Source: Pseudorhodobacter sp. PARRP1 (GTDB lineage Bacteria > Pseudomonadota > Alphaproteobacteria > Rhodobacterales > Rhodobacteraceae). Taken from it: DNA of 64,000 nt. The notes beneath the pieces are model-generated. The model did not search any database, had not been told where the DNA came from, and saw nothing but the letters and a program-made list of their open reading frames with translations. Each line of letters opens with the position of its first letter. Position 1 is the stretch's first letter. This document shows, piece after piece, positions 33,831 through 43,174 of this stretch. The stretch covers positions 1 through 64,000 of the forward strand of contig NKIU01000011.1 of NCBI GenBank assembly GCA_002256245.1, in the 5' to 3' direction. A program made the position numbers and the translations under genes.

Positions 33831-36178
33831 TTTGTCTCCTCCTCGGTCCGTTTTTCACGGTGTATGGCCCGCAGCACTTGCGCGGCTGTCACAGGCATGG
33901 TCAGGGCTGGCTCGGGCACAAAGCCCAAAGCGTCTTCAATGGCTTGCACGATGGCGGGCGGGGCGGCGATGGTGCCAACTTCGGCCCCACCTTTCACGCC
34001 AATGGGGTTGGTTTTGGTCGGCGTGTTGTGCAGGGCCGATATGATCAGCGGCATATCCTCGGCCCGTGGCATGGCGTATTCGGTGAAGGCGGCGGTCAGT
34101 TGCTGGCCCGCTTCGTCATAAACCACGCGCTCCATCAACGCCTGCCCGACGCCCATCGCGGTTGATCCGATCAACTGACCTTCCAGCAGCAGCGGGTTGA
34201 CCGCCACCCCCACATCATCCACCGCCGCATAGGCGACAAGGCGGACAGTGCCGAAATCGGGATCAATCTCAACCTCGGCAATGTGACAGCCGTTGGGGTA
34301 ATTCTGCGGCTGCGCGGTATAGGTGCCGACGGCCTCCAGCCCCACACCAAGGGCACCGGGATGGCCCAACACGCGGTAAGCGGCGCGGGCAACTTCGGAC
34401 AGGCTCAGCGCCTTGTTGCTGCCCTGCACGGTGAAGATACCCTCAGCAAAGCTGATCTGCGCAGGATCAGCTTCCAGCAGATTGGCGGCGATGGCGGTGG
34501 CTTTGACGATGATCTGATCACAGGCGCGGCGCAGCGCCGATCCGCCAACCGTGACCGACCGCGAGGCATAGGTGCCGCCGCCATAGGGGATGATATCGGT
34601 GTCGCCATCGACAACCGAAATGTCTTCATACCGCAGGCCCAGCCAGTCATGCAGCATCTGGGTATAAAGCGTGTGATGCCCCTGCCCATGGGCAAAGGTT
34701 CCGGCCAGAACGGTAGCATGGCCAGTGGGGTCAAACTGCACCGACATCCGCTCATTCGACAGGGCGGACACTTCGACGAAATAGCTGATCCCTTGGCCCC
34801 GCAGCAGACCGTTGATCGCAGAGACCGCCTTGCGGGCGGCGAAGCCGTCCCAATCGGCCAAGGTCAGTGCCTTTTCAAACACCCCCGGAAAATCGCCGCA
34901 ATCATAGGTATCGAGCAGCGCGGTCTTAAAGGGCATCGCGGCGGCGGGGATCAGGTTGCGGCGGCGGATTTCAACGGGCGTAAGGCCAAGCTGGCGCGCG
35001 GCTTTGTCCAGCATCCGCTCCAGAAAATAGGTGGCCTCGGGGCGGCCCGCGCCACGATAGCTCGTTGTCGAACGGGTGTTGGAGAATACGCCTTGCACCC
35101 GGACATGAGCAGCGGGCAAAACATAAGGCCCCGCCAGCATCCGCGCCGACAGAAATGGTGAAACCCCCGTAGCGGGGCCAAGGCGGCAGCCCAAATTATG
35201 CCGGGTGGTGGCGCGTAGGCCAAGGATGTGTCCCTCGGCATCAAACGCCATCTCACCGCTGGCCATATGGTCGCGGCCCTGAAAATCCGACAGGAACGCC
35301 TCGGACCGCGACGGCACCCATTTCACCGGGCGGCCTGTGCGTTCCGCAGCCCACAGCACCAGCACATCCTCGGGGTAAAGCCGGCCTTTGAGGCCAAACG
35401 CGCCGCCAACATCGCCCGCCGAAACCCGGACCCGGTGCGCAGGCACCTTTAGCACAGCCTCGGCCAAAAGGCGGCGCACGGAATGCGGGTTTTGGGTGGA
35501 AGTCGTCAGTTCATAACGCCCCAACCTTCGGTCAAAGACCCCGACAGAGCCGCGCATTTCCATGCTGGCATGGGCCAGACGCGGCTGACGGGTTTGCAGG
35601 GTGATCACATGCGCAGCCTGCGCAAAAGCCGCCTCGGTTTTCAAAGCATCGCCAAGCTCGGCGGAAAAGCACAGGTTGCCGGGGGCATCGGGGTAAAGCT
35701 GCGGCGCATTATCGGCAATCGCGGCTTCCATTGAGGCGACAACGGCCAAATCTTCCAGTTCAATCTCAACCAGCTCACAGGCATCCTGTGCCTGCTTGCG
35801 CGTCTCGGCCAAAACCACCGCCACCGGATCGCCCATCGCCATCACCCTGTCGGCGGGCAAAGACGGGAACGGCGTGCGCACCCATTTTCCCTTGGTGATT
35901 GCGGGCGGCATGGATTCGCAGGGAATATCGCCCCAGCCTGATGCCGCAAAATCGACGCCCGTCAGCACCGCCACCACGCCATCAGCCTCCAGCGCCGCTC
36001 TGACATCAACCGACACGATCCGCGCATGGGCCCGGTCGCTGCGCACGATCGCCATGTGCAACATGCCCGCCAGCACCAGATCATCAATGAACCGCCCCTG
36101 CCCGGTGACCAACCGCCGATCCTCAACGCGGGTCACAGACTCGCCAAAGCGGCCTTGGTGTTTCGGGGCGGCAGTCAT
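33827..36178 (-). CDS. Molybdenum hydroxylase A, molybdopterin subunit (CoxL-like, non-CO type)
   Basis: A 783-residue large subunit of the xanthine-oxidase/CO-dehydrogenase family. The N-terminus VTRVEDRRLVTGQGRFIDDL is the CoxL-type start. The active-site loop reads TTSYRGAGRPEATY, not the AYRCSFR of true CO dehydrogenase, so CO is unlikely. The catalytic glutamate lies in GVKGGAEVGTIAAPPA near the C-terminus. These enzymes insert an oxygen from water into an electron-poor C-H bond, commonly in N-heterocycles, aldehydes or aromatics. Substrate unknown. Confidence 0.9.
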   Translation of the reverse strand: MTAAPKHQGRFGESVTRVEDRRLVTGQGRFIDDLVLAGMLHMAIVRSDRAHARIVSVDVRAALEADGVVAVLTGVDFAASGWGDIPCESMPPAITKGKWVRTPFPSLPADRVMAMGDPVAVVLAETRKQAQDACELVEIELEDLAVVASMEAAIADNAPQLYPDAPGNLCFSAELGDALKTEAAFAQAAHVITLQTRQPRLAHASMEMRGSVGVFDRRLGRYELTTSTQNPHSVRRLLAEAVLKVPAHRVRVSAGDVGGAFGLKGRLYPEDVLVLWAAERTGRPVKWVPSRSEAFLSDFQGRDHMASGEMAFDAEGHILGLRATTRHNLGCRLGPATGVSPFLSARMLAGPYVLPAAHVRVQGVFSNTRSTTSYRGAGRPEATYFLERMLDKAARQLGLTPVEIRRRNLIPAAAMPFKTALLDTYDCGDFPGVFEKALTLADWDGFAARKAVSAINGLLRGQGISYFVEVSALSNERMSVQFDPTGHATVLAGTFAHGQGHHTLYTQMLHDWLGLRYEDISVVDGDTDIIPYGGGTYASRSVTVGGSALRRACDQIIVKATAIAANLLEADPAQISFAEGIFTVQGSNKALSLSEVARAAYRVLGHPGALGVGLEAVGTYTAQPQNYPNGCHIAEVEIDPDFGTVRLVAYAAVDDVGVAVNPLLLEGQLIGSTAMGVGQALMERVVYDEAGQQLTAAFTEYAMPRAEDMPLIISALHNTPTKTNPIGVKGGAEVGTIAAPPAIVQAIEDALGFVPEPALTMPVTAAQVLRAIHREKRTEEETK

Positions 36179-36235
36179 CAGGCAATAGTCCTTTGCGGCG
36201 CGAAACGCGCGATCAGTTGCAGGGATAAGGGTCGC

Positions 36236-37201
36236 TTACTCGAAGAACGTGGATGGCGGGGCCATGCCCCATTGGGTTGTCTCATCAGCAGAACCGACAA
36301 AGCGGACGGGAACATATTCGTGGTTGATCATGTCGGTGTCGGTGTAGTGTTCGATCCGCTGGCCGAACGGGTCGAGCCAGTAATCGTAGATCAGGCTGCC
36401 AAGGTAGTGACGGCCCACTCCAGCATCCAGCTTCCAGCCCTTGGCTACCAGATGGTCATGGCCCGCCATCACGGCATCCAGATCCAGCACTTCATAGCTG
36501 GAATGGTGGCATCCGTAATGAATGGATTGGTTGATCAGGATGCAATGATGTTCAACATATTCAGCGCCCCGATCCACGCGCAGGAAGGTGCCCACAACCG
36601 GTTCCTGACCGGGCGGGTTATCGGAATGGGCGCAGATGAAATCGGCGGGAGCCATTGCGAAATGCTGCATGAACCAGTCAATTTCCGGCACCGCTTCCGG
36701 CACCCACAGCACGAAATGGCCGATCCGCAGCACCGGAGTCGCCTCGGGCCGCTGGCGGACAGCGGAGTTGTGGCGCAAATGCTCGCTGGCAAAGTTCATC
36801 CGGTAGGATCGCCGCACCGGCATTTCGGGCACTTTGGCAACGCCCCATTCGACCCAGATCGTATGTTTGTTCGGCGTGGTCAGCGTGACGCGCCAACCGC
36901 CACCGGGCTCAGTGATCGCCTCTGGGCCGACAGCGCCGGGAATAAGTGCCGCCTTGTCCAATTCCTCACGGCTGGCAACGACAAGGCAGCCGCCGAGGAA
37001 TTTATTCTCGGAGCCCAGCCGCGCGACATGCACGTGATGGTTCGATCCCGTGCCGCGCATGTAAACCGCGCCGTCAGTGCGGGCGGATCGGGTCATGCCG
37101 AAGTCGATCAGAAAGCGTTCCATCAGATCCAGATCCGTGACCTGATAGGCGGTATAGCCCACGTCGAGGATATTGACCTTGGTTTGGCTTAGCGTTGTCA
37201 T
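36236..37201 (-). CDS. VOC-family extradiol-type dioxygenase
   Basis: A 321-residue two-domain vicinal-oxygen-chelate protein like 2,3-dihydroxybiphenyl or catechol 2,3-dioxygenases. Each half begins with the fold signature (VGYTAYQVTDLDLMERFLID; RIGHFVLWVPEAVPEIDWFM). Candidate Fe(II) ligands are the histidine in IGHFVLWV, one in YGCHHSSYEV and the glutamate in QRIEHYTDTDM, with a nearby HDH. It would cleave a dihydroxylated ring next to the two hydroxyls. It lies between the two large-subunit genes, so the ring hydroxylated by the molybdenum enzymes is its likely substrate. Confidence 0.86.
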   Translation of the reverse strand: MTTLSQTKVNILDVGYTAYQVTDLDLMERFLIDFGMTRSARTDGAVYMRGTGSNHHVHVARLGSENKFLGGCLVVASREELDKAALIPGAVGPEAITEPGGGWRVTLTTPNKHTIWVEWGVAKVPEMPVRRSYRMNFASEHLRHNSAVRQRPEATPVLRIGHFVLWVPEAVPEIDWFMQHFAMAPADFICAHSDNPPGQEPVVGTFLRVDRGAEYVEHHCILINQSIHYGCHHSSYEVLDLDAVMAGHDHLVAKGWKLDAGVGRHYLGSLIYDYWLDPFGQRIEHYTDTDMINHEYVPVRFVGSADETTQWGMAPPSTFFE

Positions 37202-37208
37202 GTTATCC

Positions 37209-39572
37209 TCACAGATATTGGCCAGAAACGGCGCTACGGCCGGGGGCAATGTCTTCGCCATGGCGCAGCGCCCACAGCACCTTGTCCGCCGCCAATGGCA
37301 GCGAGTGCACGCGGATGCCGACTGCATCATAGACAGCATTTGCAATCGCAGCGGCAGGGTTGACCAACCCGGCCTCGCCACAGCCTTTGGCACCGAACGG
37401 GCCATCATCCAGCGGGTCTTCGATCAGCAAATGTTCCATCTCTGGCACGTCCATCGTGGTCGGCAGCCGGTAAGTCAGAAGACTGTCAGACAACACATTC
37501 CCGGTTTCGGGGTCTATCACGAAGTCCTCAGTCAGCGCGAAACCGATGCCCTGCACAAGACTGCCCTGCATCTGCGCCTCAACCAACAGCGGGTTGATCG
37601 CGCGGCCAATGTCATGCGCCGAGACGTAGTTCAGCACCGTGACCATACCGGTTTCGGTATCAACCTCGACCTCGGCAAACGCCGCCTGATGGTTGGGGTG
37701 GTGCGAGGTGGATTGATAGCTGCCGGAGGCGTTCAACTGACTGCCGCCGGAGCCGAAATCATAGATCGCCGCATAGGCAACGCGGCCCACATCAATCGAG
37801 ATACCGGGTGCCTTAGGCGAGGTGATCTGCCCTGCCTTCACCTGAATATCATCCTTGGTCAGCCTGATCTGATGTTCTTCGAACAAAGATACCGCGCGTT
37901 CGCGGATTTGTTCGTTGATCTTCACCCCCGCCGCCGCAACCGCATTGCCGATCACCAGCATCGAGCGGCTGGCGTGGCTGCCGATATCGAACATGGTTAC
38001 ATCAGTATCGCCGGTCGAAATGCGGATCAGTTCGTACTTCAACCCGGTGCTTTCCGCCGCCACTTGCGCCAGCGCGCCCAGGATACCCTGCCCCATTTCG
38101 CAGGGGGCGACGATCAGATTCAAACTGCCATCGGTCAGCACTTTCATCACGCAGCTTGAATGCTCCAACAAGAACCCGCCCGCGCCCGAAGCGTGGGTGA
38201 GGATCGACATGCCAATGCCGCGCTTGTATCGGCCTTCTTTCTTGGCATCCCAGCCCAGCCATTTGTCTTTCCAGCCGATTTTGTCGGCGGCCAGATGAAT
38301 ACATTCCTCTAGTTTGGTATGCGCCAATGGCACAGGCACAAAGCAAGACGGATCGCCGGGCACCTTTAGGTTGCGCAGACGCAACTCCATCGGGTCCATC
38401 CCCAGCTTTTCGGCCAGCCGGTCCAGCGCTTGCTGGAACACGAAGGCACCTTCGGCATTGCCATAGCCACGAAAGCCGCTGGTGGTAGGGGTATTTGTAT
38501 AGGCCACTGTCAGATGGCCCCGGATGTTGTCACATTTCAGAACACCAAGGGTTTTCTGCATGTTCACCGTGGCTGTGGTGGCCGAGTGTGAAAGATACGC
38601 CCCGGAATCCGCGACGATAATCTGTTCAATCGCCAGCAGTTTGCCGTCTTTGTCGGCGGCAACGCGAATGGCTTGGTGCTGATCGGTGCGGCTGGAATAG
38701 CCCTGAAAATCTTCCTCACGCGTCGTCGTCACCCGCACCGGACGACGGCAAGCGCGTGCCAGCAGCACCGCCGCAGGCTCAACCCCAAGCGCCAGACGCG
38801 CGCCAAAACCACCGCCGATGGCCGGAGAAATCCAACGAATATCGCCATCTTCCAGATCGGGGAACACCCGCTTGGTCAGGTGCTTTTTCGCAAGATGCGG
38901 GCCTTGGCTGGGGGAGTGGATCACCAACCGCCCATCGGATTCAAAGGCCGCAATCGCGATATCAGTTTCCAGATGCAGGTGCTTCTGGCGCGAGCTGACA
39001 CCGGAAAATTCAGCCACCGCAATGGCTTCGGCAAAGGCCTTGTCAACATCGCCGCAGTTGAACGGATGGTCCATCTCAAAGGCGACGTTATTGGGGCAAT
39101 CTTCATGCACGACATGCGCGCCGGGTTTCAGCGCCTCGAACGGGTCCAGAACCATCGCCAGAGGCTCATATTCCACTTCGATCAGTTCCAGCGCGCGCTC
39201 GGCTGTGTAGATGTCTTCGGCGGCAACGGCTGCGACCCAATCGCCGACATAGCGCACCTTGTCGGTCAGGATGTATTGATCCTGCCGCTCGCCGGTAAAG
39301 GCAAATTCGGGCAGCGCTTCGGCCATAGTAGAACGTGAAAACCTGGATTTCGGGCAATCCTCATGGGTCAACACGCATAACACCCCCGGCAAAGCCCGCG
39401 CCTTGCTGGTATCAATCCGTTTGATCCGGGCATGGGCAATCGGGCTGCACAGGATGCGGCCTTCGACCATACCGGGGATTACCAGATCGTCGGTGTATTT
39501 CGCCTCGCCAGTGACCTTGCCGTAAATATCCGGCTTGGTCATCGGTTTGCCGACATATGCAAAATCGTTCAT
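37209..39572 (-). CDS. Molybdenum hydroxylase B, molybdopterin subunit
   Basis: A 787-residue large subunit, only distantly similar to complex A. Start region: PMTKPDIYGKVTGEAKYTDD. The active-site loop is TSGFRGYGNAEGAF, resembling 4-hydroxybenzoyl-CoA reductase or nicotinate-type hydroxylases. Cofactor and catalytic blocks are ISPAIGGGFGAR and GPFGAKGCGEAGLVNP, with the catalytic glutamate. Its stop is 8 bases before the VOC gene, and it overlaps the 2Fe-2S gene by 4 bases. Two different hydroxylases in one operon suggest two successive hydroxylations. Confidence 0.9.
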   Translation of the reverse strand: MNDFAYVGKPMTKPDIYGKVTGEAKYTDDLVIPGMVEGRILCSPIAHARIKRIDTSKARALPGVLCVLTHEDCPKSRFSRSTMAEALPEFAFTGERQDQYILTDKVRYVGDWVAAVAAEDIYTAERALELIEVEYEPLAMVLDPFEALKPGAHVVHEDCPNNVAFEMDHPFNCGDVDKAFAEAIAVAEFSGVSSRQKHLHLETDIAIAAFESDGRLVIHSPSQGPHLAKKHLTKRVFPDLEDGDIRWISPAIGGGFGARLALGVEPAAVLLARACRRPVRVTTTREEDFQGYSSRTDQHQAIRVAADKDGKLLAIEQIIVADSGAYLSHSATTATVNMQKTLGVLKCDNIRGHLTVAYTNTPTTSGFRGYGNAEGAFVFQQALDRLAEKLGMDPMELRLRNLKVPGDPSCFVPVPLAHTKLEECIHLAADKIGWKDKWLGWDAKKEGRYKRGIGMSILTHASGAGGFLLEHSSCVMKVLTDGSLNLIVAPCEMGQGILGALAQVAAESTGLKYELIRISTGDTDVTMFDIGSHASRSMLVIGNAVAAAGVKINEQIRERAVSLFEEHQIRLTKDDIQVKAGQITSPKAPGISIDVGRVAYAAIYDFGSGGSQLNASGSYQSTSHHPNHQAAFAEVEVDTETGMVTVLNYVSAHDIGRAINPLLVEAQMQGSLVQGIGFALTEDFVIDPETGNVLSDSLLTYRLPTTMDVPEMEHLLIEDPLDDGPFGAKGCGEAGLVNPAAAIANAVYDAVGIRVHSLPLAADKVLWALRHGEDIAPGRSAVSGQYL

Positions 39573-40063
39573 GCTGCCACCTCGCGCGCCGCATTGATCT
39601 TCTGGGCGGCATCCAGCACCGCATCAATGATTTTCACATAGCCGGTGCAGCGGCAGATGTTACCCGACAGCGCCCGCTTTACATCCTCACGCGAGGGGCG
39701 CGGGTTGGCATCCAGCAACGCTTTTGAGGTCATCAACATCCCCGCCGTGCAGTAGCCGCATTGCGCCGCGCAATGCTCGATGAACGCCTGCTGCAACGGG
39801 TGCAAAGTGCCATCCGCCGCGCGCAAGCCTTCGACCGTCTCCAGTGCTTTATCTTGCGAGCAGACCGCCAATGTCAGGCAAGAACACACCGGTTGGCCAT
39901 CCGCCAAAACTGTGCAAGCGCCGCAGTTGCCGCTGGCGCAGGCGCGCTTGGTGCCAGTCAGCCCAAGGCTGTCCCGAATAACATCCACCAGCAGCATGTG
40001 CGGCTCGATGATGGTGTCGCGTTTCTTTCCGTTGACGGCGAAAGACCCGATGCGTTTTGACAT
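39569..40063 (-). CDS. Molybdenum hydroxylase B, 2Fe-2S subunit
   Basis: A 164-residue small subunit with two [2Fe-2S] domains: ACASGNCGACTVLADG (N-terminal cluster) and CGYCTAGMLMTSKAL plus [16 protein letters not shown] (C-terminal cluster). All eight cysteines are kept. The start at 40063 (ATG) is supported by GAGAGG about 5 bases upstream. Ten bases separate it from the FAD subunit gene ahead of it, and it overlaps the large-subunit gene by 4 bases. Confidence 0.92.
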   Translation of the reverse strand: MSKRIGSFAVNGKKRDTIIEPHMLLVDVIRDSLGLTGTKRACASGNCGACTVLADGQPVCSCLTLAVCSQDKALETVEGLRAADGTLHPLQQAFIEHCAAQCGYCTAGMLMTSKALLDANPRPSREDVKRALSGNICRCTGYVKIIDAVLDAAQKINAAREVAA

Positions 40064-40073
40064 GATGAGCCTC

Positions 40074-40994
40074 TCAATAAGCCAGATGTGCGTCTTCGGC
40101 GGGATCGTGACGAGACAGCGCGCGGCTGGCCGCCTGCGCCAGCACGTCGCGCGCCAGAATACGGATCCATTCGGTGCGGATTTCCTCGACCCAAGCCGCG
40201 TCAGTCATCGGTGCAATCGCCTGCGCCGCCAGCTCTGCCGCTGCGTTAAATGCGGCTTCGGTTGCCAGTTGATCCTTCAACGCTGCTTCCGCAAACGGGA
40301 TGCGCACGGGGTGATCGCCGATGCAGCCGATGGCCAAGGTCACGTCGATGATCTTTTCCTTGGCCGCATCCAACGCGATATAGGCGGCGGCATTGATCTT
40401 GTGCAGATCCGTCGCACGCCGGCGGGCCTTGTAGATCTTCTTGAACGCCGATCCGGCATCGGCAGCGGGCGGCGGCAGATCAAGTTGCACCACCATCTCT
40501 CCGGGCCGCACCGCCGTGCCACGCGGGCCATCGTAGAAATCTTCGATAGCCACTTTGCGGGTCGTGCTTCCATTCGAAAGCGTCAGCACAGCGCGATGTG
40601 CATACAGCGATGTCGGAATATCGTAATAATTCACCGCCGCACAGACATTGCCGATCACGGTTCCCATGTTGCGGATATGCGGCGGGTGCAACTGCTCGAT
40701 AGCCTCATGCAAAGCCGCCCAACGCTTGCCGATCCAGATATGGTTTGCCAGACGCGCCAGCAAAACCTGCGGGCCAACGGTCACCCCCACCTTTGGATGC
40801 GCCGTGAATACATCAAGGCCGGGGATTCGCATGATTGAGACGAGTCGTTCATGCCGGACCGCGCCACGCCGCATCGACAACACCAATTCGCAGCCGCCCG
40901 CAAACAAACGCGATCCGGGGGCTTGCGCGGCGGAAACAGCCTCAGCTACGCTACATACCTCAATAAAATCAAGTGGTTGCAGAACACGTCCCAA
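40074..40994 (-). CDS. Molybdenum hydroxylase B, FAD subunit; TTG start
   Basis: A 306-residue CoxM-like subunit, first gene of the eleven-gene operon. The first FAD block SRLFAGGCELVLSMRRG is present; the second reads NMGTVIGNVCAAVNYYDIP, where the usual DPAAD is replaced by NYYDIP, so cofactor contacts may differ from complex A. The coding frame starts with TTG (40994-40992) preceded by AGGGAGA at proper spacing; no ATG or GTG fits the domain start (LDFIEVCSVAEAVSAA). A weak start codon on the lead gene may limit expression. Confidence 0.85.
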   Translation of the reverse strand: MGRVLQPLDFIEVCSVAEAVSAAQAPGSRLFAGGCELVLSMRRGAVRHERLVSIMRIPGLDVFTAHPKVGVTVGPQVLLARLANHIWIGKRWAALHEAIEQLHPPHIRNMGTVIGNVCAAVNYYDIPTSLYAHRAVLTLSNGSTTRKVAIEDFYDGPRGTAVRPGEMVVQLDLPPPAADAGSAFKKIYKARRRATDLHKINAAAYIALDAAKEKIIDVTLAIGCIGDHPVRIPFAEAALKDQLATEAAFNAAAELAAQAIAPMTDAAWVEEIRTEWIRILARDVLAQAASRALSRHDPAEDAHLAY

Positions 40995-41101
40995 ATTCGT
41001 CTCCCTGTGCCAGCGGCCAGATCATTGGTCTTCATCTTTGCAGGCTTTCCGATGTAGCGCCGCAAGACAATATCTATCTTTCGTGAAATTCTAAAGATGT
41101 T

Positions 41102-41119
41102 CGCTTGATATTTCAAGCG
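41102..41119. promoter_or_regulatory. Strong palindromic operator between the divergent catabolic operons
   Basis: CGCTTGA (41102-41108) and TCAAGCG (41113-41119) form perfect 7-base arms with 4 central bases. A -35-like TTGACT (41120-41125) follows immediately, directed at the importer operon. The 183-base divergent spacer feeds the molybdenum-hydroxylase operon leftward and the Liv importer operon rightward, so one protein bound here could control both. No regulator gene lies immediately beside it; the LysR, GntR and IclR proteins elsewhere in the window are candidates. Confidence 0.6.
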
Positions 41120-41177
41120 TTGACTTGCAGAAACTTCACTGGCAGTTTCACACTGAAATTGAAAACAGGGTAATGCA

Positions 41178-42455
41178 ATGACATCTGACCTGAACATCAA
41201 CCTGCATCGGCGGTCATTTTTGGCAGCAGCAGCGGCCAGCCTTGCTCTGCCCCGCGTTGCACTCGCGCAGGACGCCGCTTTGAAAATCGGCTATGTCAGC
41301 CCGCAAACTGGGCCACTGGCGGTGTTTGGTGAAACCGACAGCTTTATCGTCGATGCCCTGCGCGCGGCACTGTCCGACGGAATCGATACCGCAGGCGGCA
41401 AACGGCAGGTCGAGATCATCCTGCGCGACAGCCAGTCGCAATCCAGCCGCGCCGCCGAAGTGGCCGCCGAACTGATCGACGCCGATGGTGTGCATCTGAT
41501 GCTAGTCTCCGCCACACCCGACACCACGAACCCGGTATCCGACCAGTGCGAGTTGAACGAAGTGCCCTGCATTTCCACCGCTGCCCCTTGGGAGGCGTGG
41601 TATTTCGGTCGCGGCGGCACGCCCGAGAAGGGCTTTGACTGGACATATCACTATTTCTTCGGGCTGGATGATGCGATCAACATCTACACCTCGATGTGGA
41701 ACAAGCTTGATACCAACAAGAAAGTCGGCTGCCTGTTCCCCAACGACGCCGATGGCAACGCCTGGGCAGACCCCGCGCATGGCCTGCCGTTCCATCTGCC
41801 GACCAAGGGCTATGAGGTGATCAATCCCGGCAGCTTTGCCAACAACACCGACAATTTCTCGGCCCATATTGCGGCGTTCAAAGAGGCCGGGTGCGAGATC
41901 ATCACCGGCGTTCTGAACCCGCCAGATTGGAACACGTTCTGGAAGCAGGCCAAACAGCAGGGCTTTGCGCCCAAGATCGCTACCATTGCTAAGGCGCTGG
42001 TGTTCCCTGCGGCGGTGGAATCGCTCGGGCCGCTCGCGGATGGCTTGACCACCGAAGTGGTCTGGTCGCCGTTCCATCCCTATGCCTCGTCCGTCACCGG
42101 ACAATCTGCACTGGCCTTGGCCGACGCATGGACCGCCGCAAGTGGCAAAGCCTGGACACCGCCCTTGGGTTGGACCCATTCGATCTTTGAAGTGGCGATT
42201 GATACGTTGAAACGCTCGGCAGATCCGACCGACCGCACCGCCATCCGTGATGCGCTTGCCACCACCGATCTTGCCACCATCATTGGCCAGATCAACTTTA
42301 CCAAAGGCCCCTTTGGCAAAAACGTCTGCGTTACCCCCACCGTGGGCGGGCAATGGCGGATTGACGCCGATGGCAAACCCGCGCTGGACATCATCGCCAA
42401 TGACACCGTGCCTGCGGTGGCGCTGACCGCTGAGCTGCGGGCTTTGCCAGTCTGA
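41178..42455 (+). CDS. Branched-chain-amino-acid-type ABC importer, binding protein
   Basis: A 425-residue periplasmic protein of the Leu/Ile/Val-binding family. The N-terminus carries a Tat-type signal (NLHRRSFLAAAAASLALP then ALA, about residues 8-30), meaning export in folded form. The mature start KIGYVSPQTGPLAVFGETDS is the family block, followed by DSQSQSSRAAEVAAELID. Relatives that sit beside catabolic genes often bind aromatic acids or other non-amino-acid ligands. It is the first gene of the divergent operon. Stop overlaps the next start by one base. Confidence 0.88.
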   Translation: MTSDLNINLHRRSFLAAAAASLALPRVALAQDAALKIGYVSPQTGPLAVFGETDSFIVDALRAALSDGIDTAGGKRQVEIILRDSQSQSSRAAEVAAELIDADGVHLMLVSATPDTTNPVSDQCELNEVPCISTAAPWEAWYFGRGGTPEKGFDWTYHYFFGLDDAINIYTSMWNKLDTNKKVGCLFPNDADGNAWADPAHGLPFHLPTKGYEVINPGSFANNTDNFSAHIAAFKEAGCEIITGVLNPPDWNTFWKQAKQQGFAPKIATIAKALVFPAAVESLGPLADGLTTEVVWSPFHPYASSVTGQSALALADAWTAASGKAWTPPLGWTHSIFEVAIDTLKRSADPTDRTAIRDALATTDLATIIGQINFTKGPFGKNVCVTPTVGGQWRIDADGKPALDIIANDTVPAVALTAELRALPV

Positions 42456-43174
42456 TGGACGTTCTGCGGCTTGATGAGGTCAGCTTTGCCTACGGCGCGC
42501 TTTGCGTCACCAACAAGATATCGCTGACCTTGCCAAAGGGTCAGGCGCTTGGCGTCATCGGGCCGAACGGGGCGGGGAAATCCACCCTGCTCGACCTGAT
42601 CACTGGCACCAAGCGGGTGGCCTCGGGCCGGGTTTACTTCATGGGGCAAGACATCACCGCCGCGTCGCCGCAAGCCCGGTCTGATATGGGGATAGCGCGG
42701 TCGTTCCAAATTCCACGGCCCTTTCTGGGCATGACCGTCTATGAAAATGTGCTGGTGGGGGCCACCCATGGTGGCCGCCGAGCCGAAGCCCCGGCGCAGC
42801 GCGTGGCCCTGCGGGTGCTGGAGCAAACCGGGCTGATGGCCCGCGCCAATGAGCCTGCCTCAAAACTGCGCCTGCTGGACCGAAAGCGGCTGGAACTTGC
42901 TCGTGCATTGGCAACCGAACCGAAGCTGTTGTTGTTGGATGAGGTGGCAGGTGGTCTGTCGGATATGGAATGCCAAAGCTTCATCGCCCTGCTGAAAGAA
43001 ATCCGGGATGGCGGCACGACGATGATCTGGATCGAGCACATCGTCCACGCCCTGATCGCCGTTGTATCGCAGCTTTTCGTACTGGATCAGGGCGCCCGCA
43101 TCGCCCAAGGCCAGCCCACGCAGGTGCTGGCCGACCCAGAGGTGCGCCGCGTCTATCTGGGAATCCCAGCATGA
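42455..43174 (+). CDS. Branched-chain-type ABC importer ATPase (LivG-like)
   Basis: A 239-residue ATPase with Walker A GPNGAGKSTLLDLIT (about 36-50) and Walker B LLLLDEVAGGLSD. The signature normally reading LSYGQQRRLE is here LRLLDRKRLELARAL, a variant found in a subset of LivG proteins. The C-terminus has the LivG-type ADPEVRRVYLG. It overlaps LivF by 4 bases (ATGA). Confidence 0.9.
   Translation: MDVLRLDEVSFAYGALCVTNKISLTLPKGQALGVIGPNGAGKSTLLDLITGTKRVASGRVYFMGQDITAASPQARSDMGIARSFQIPRPFLGMTVYENVLVGATHGGRRAEAPAQRVALRVLEQTGLMARANEPASKLRLLDRKRLELARALATEPKLLLLDEVAGGLSDMECQSFIALLKEIRDGGTTMIWIEHIVHALIAVVSQLFVLDQGARIAQGQPTQVLADPEVRRVYLGIPA

Noticed and set aside
33827..36178. Possibility that the CoxL-like proteins are CO dehydrogenase
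   Set aside because: The CO-specific AYRCSFR active-site loop is absent; the loops read TTSYRGAGRP and TSGFRGYGN.
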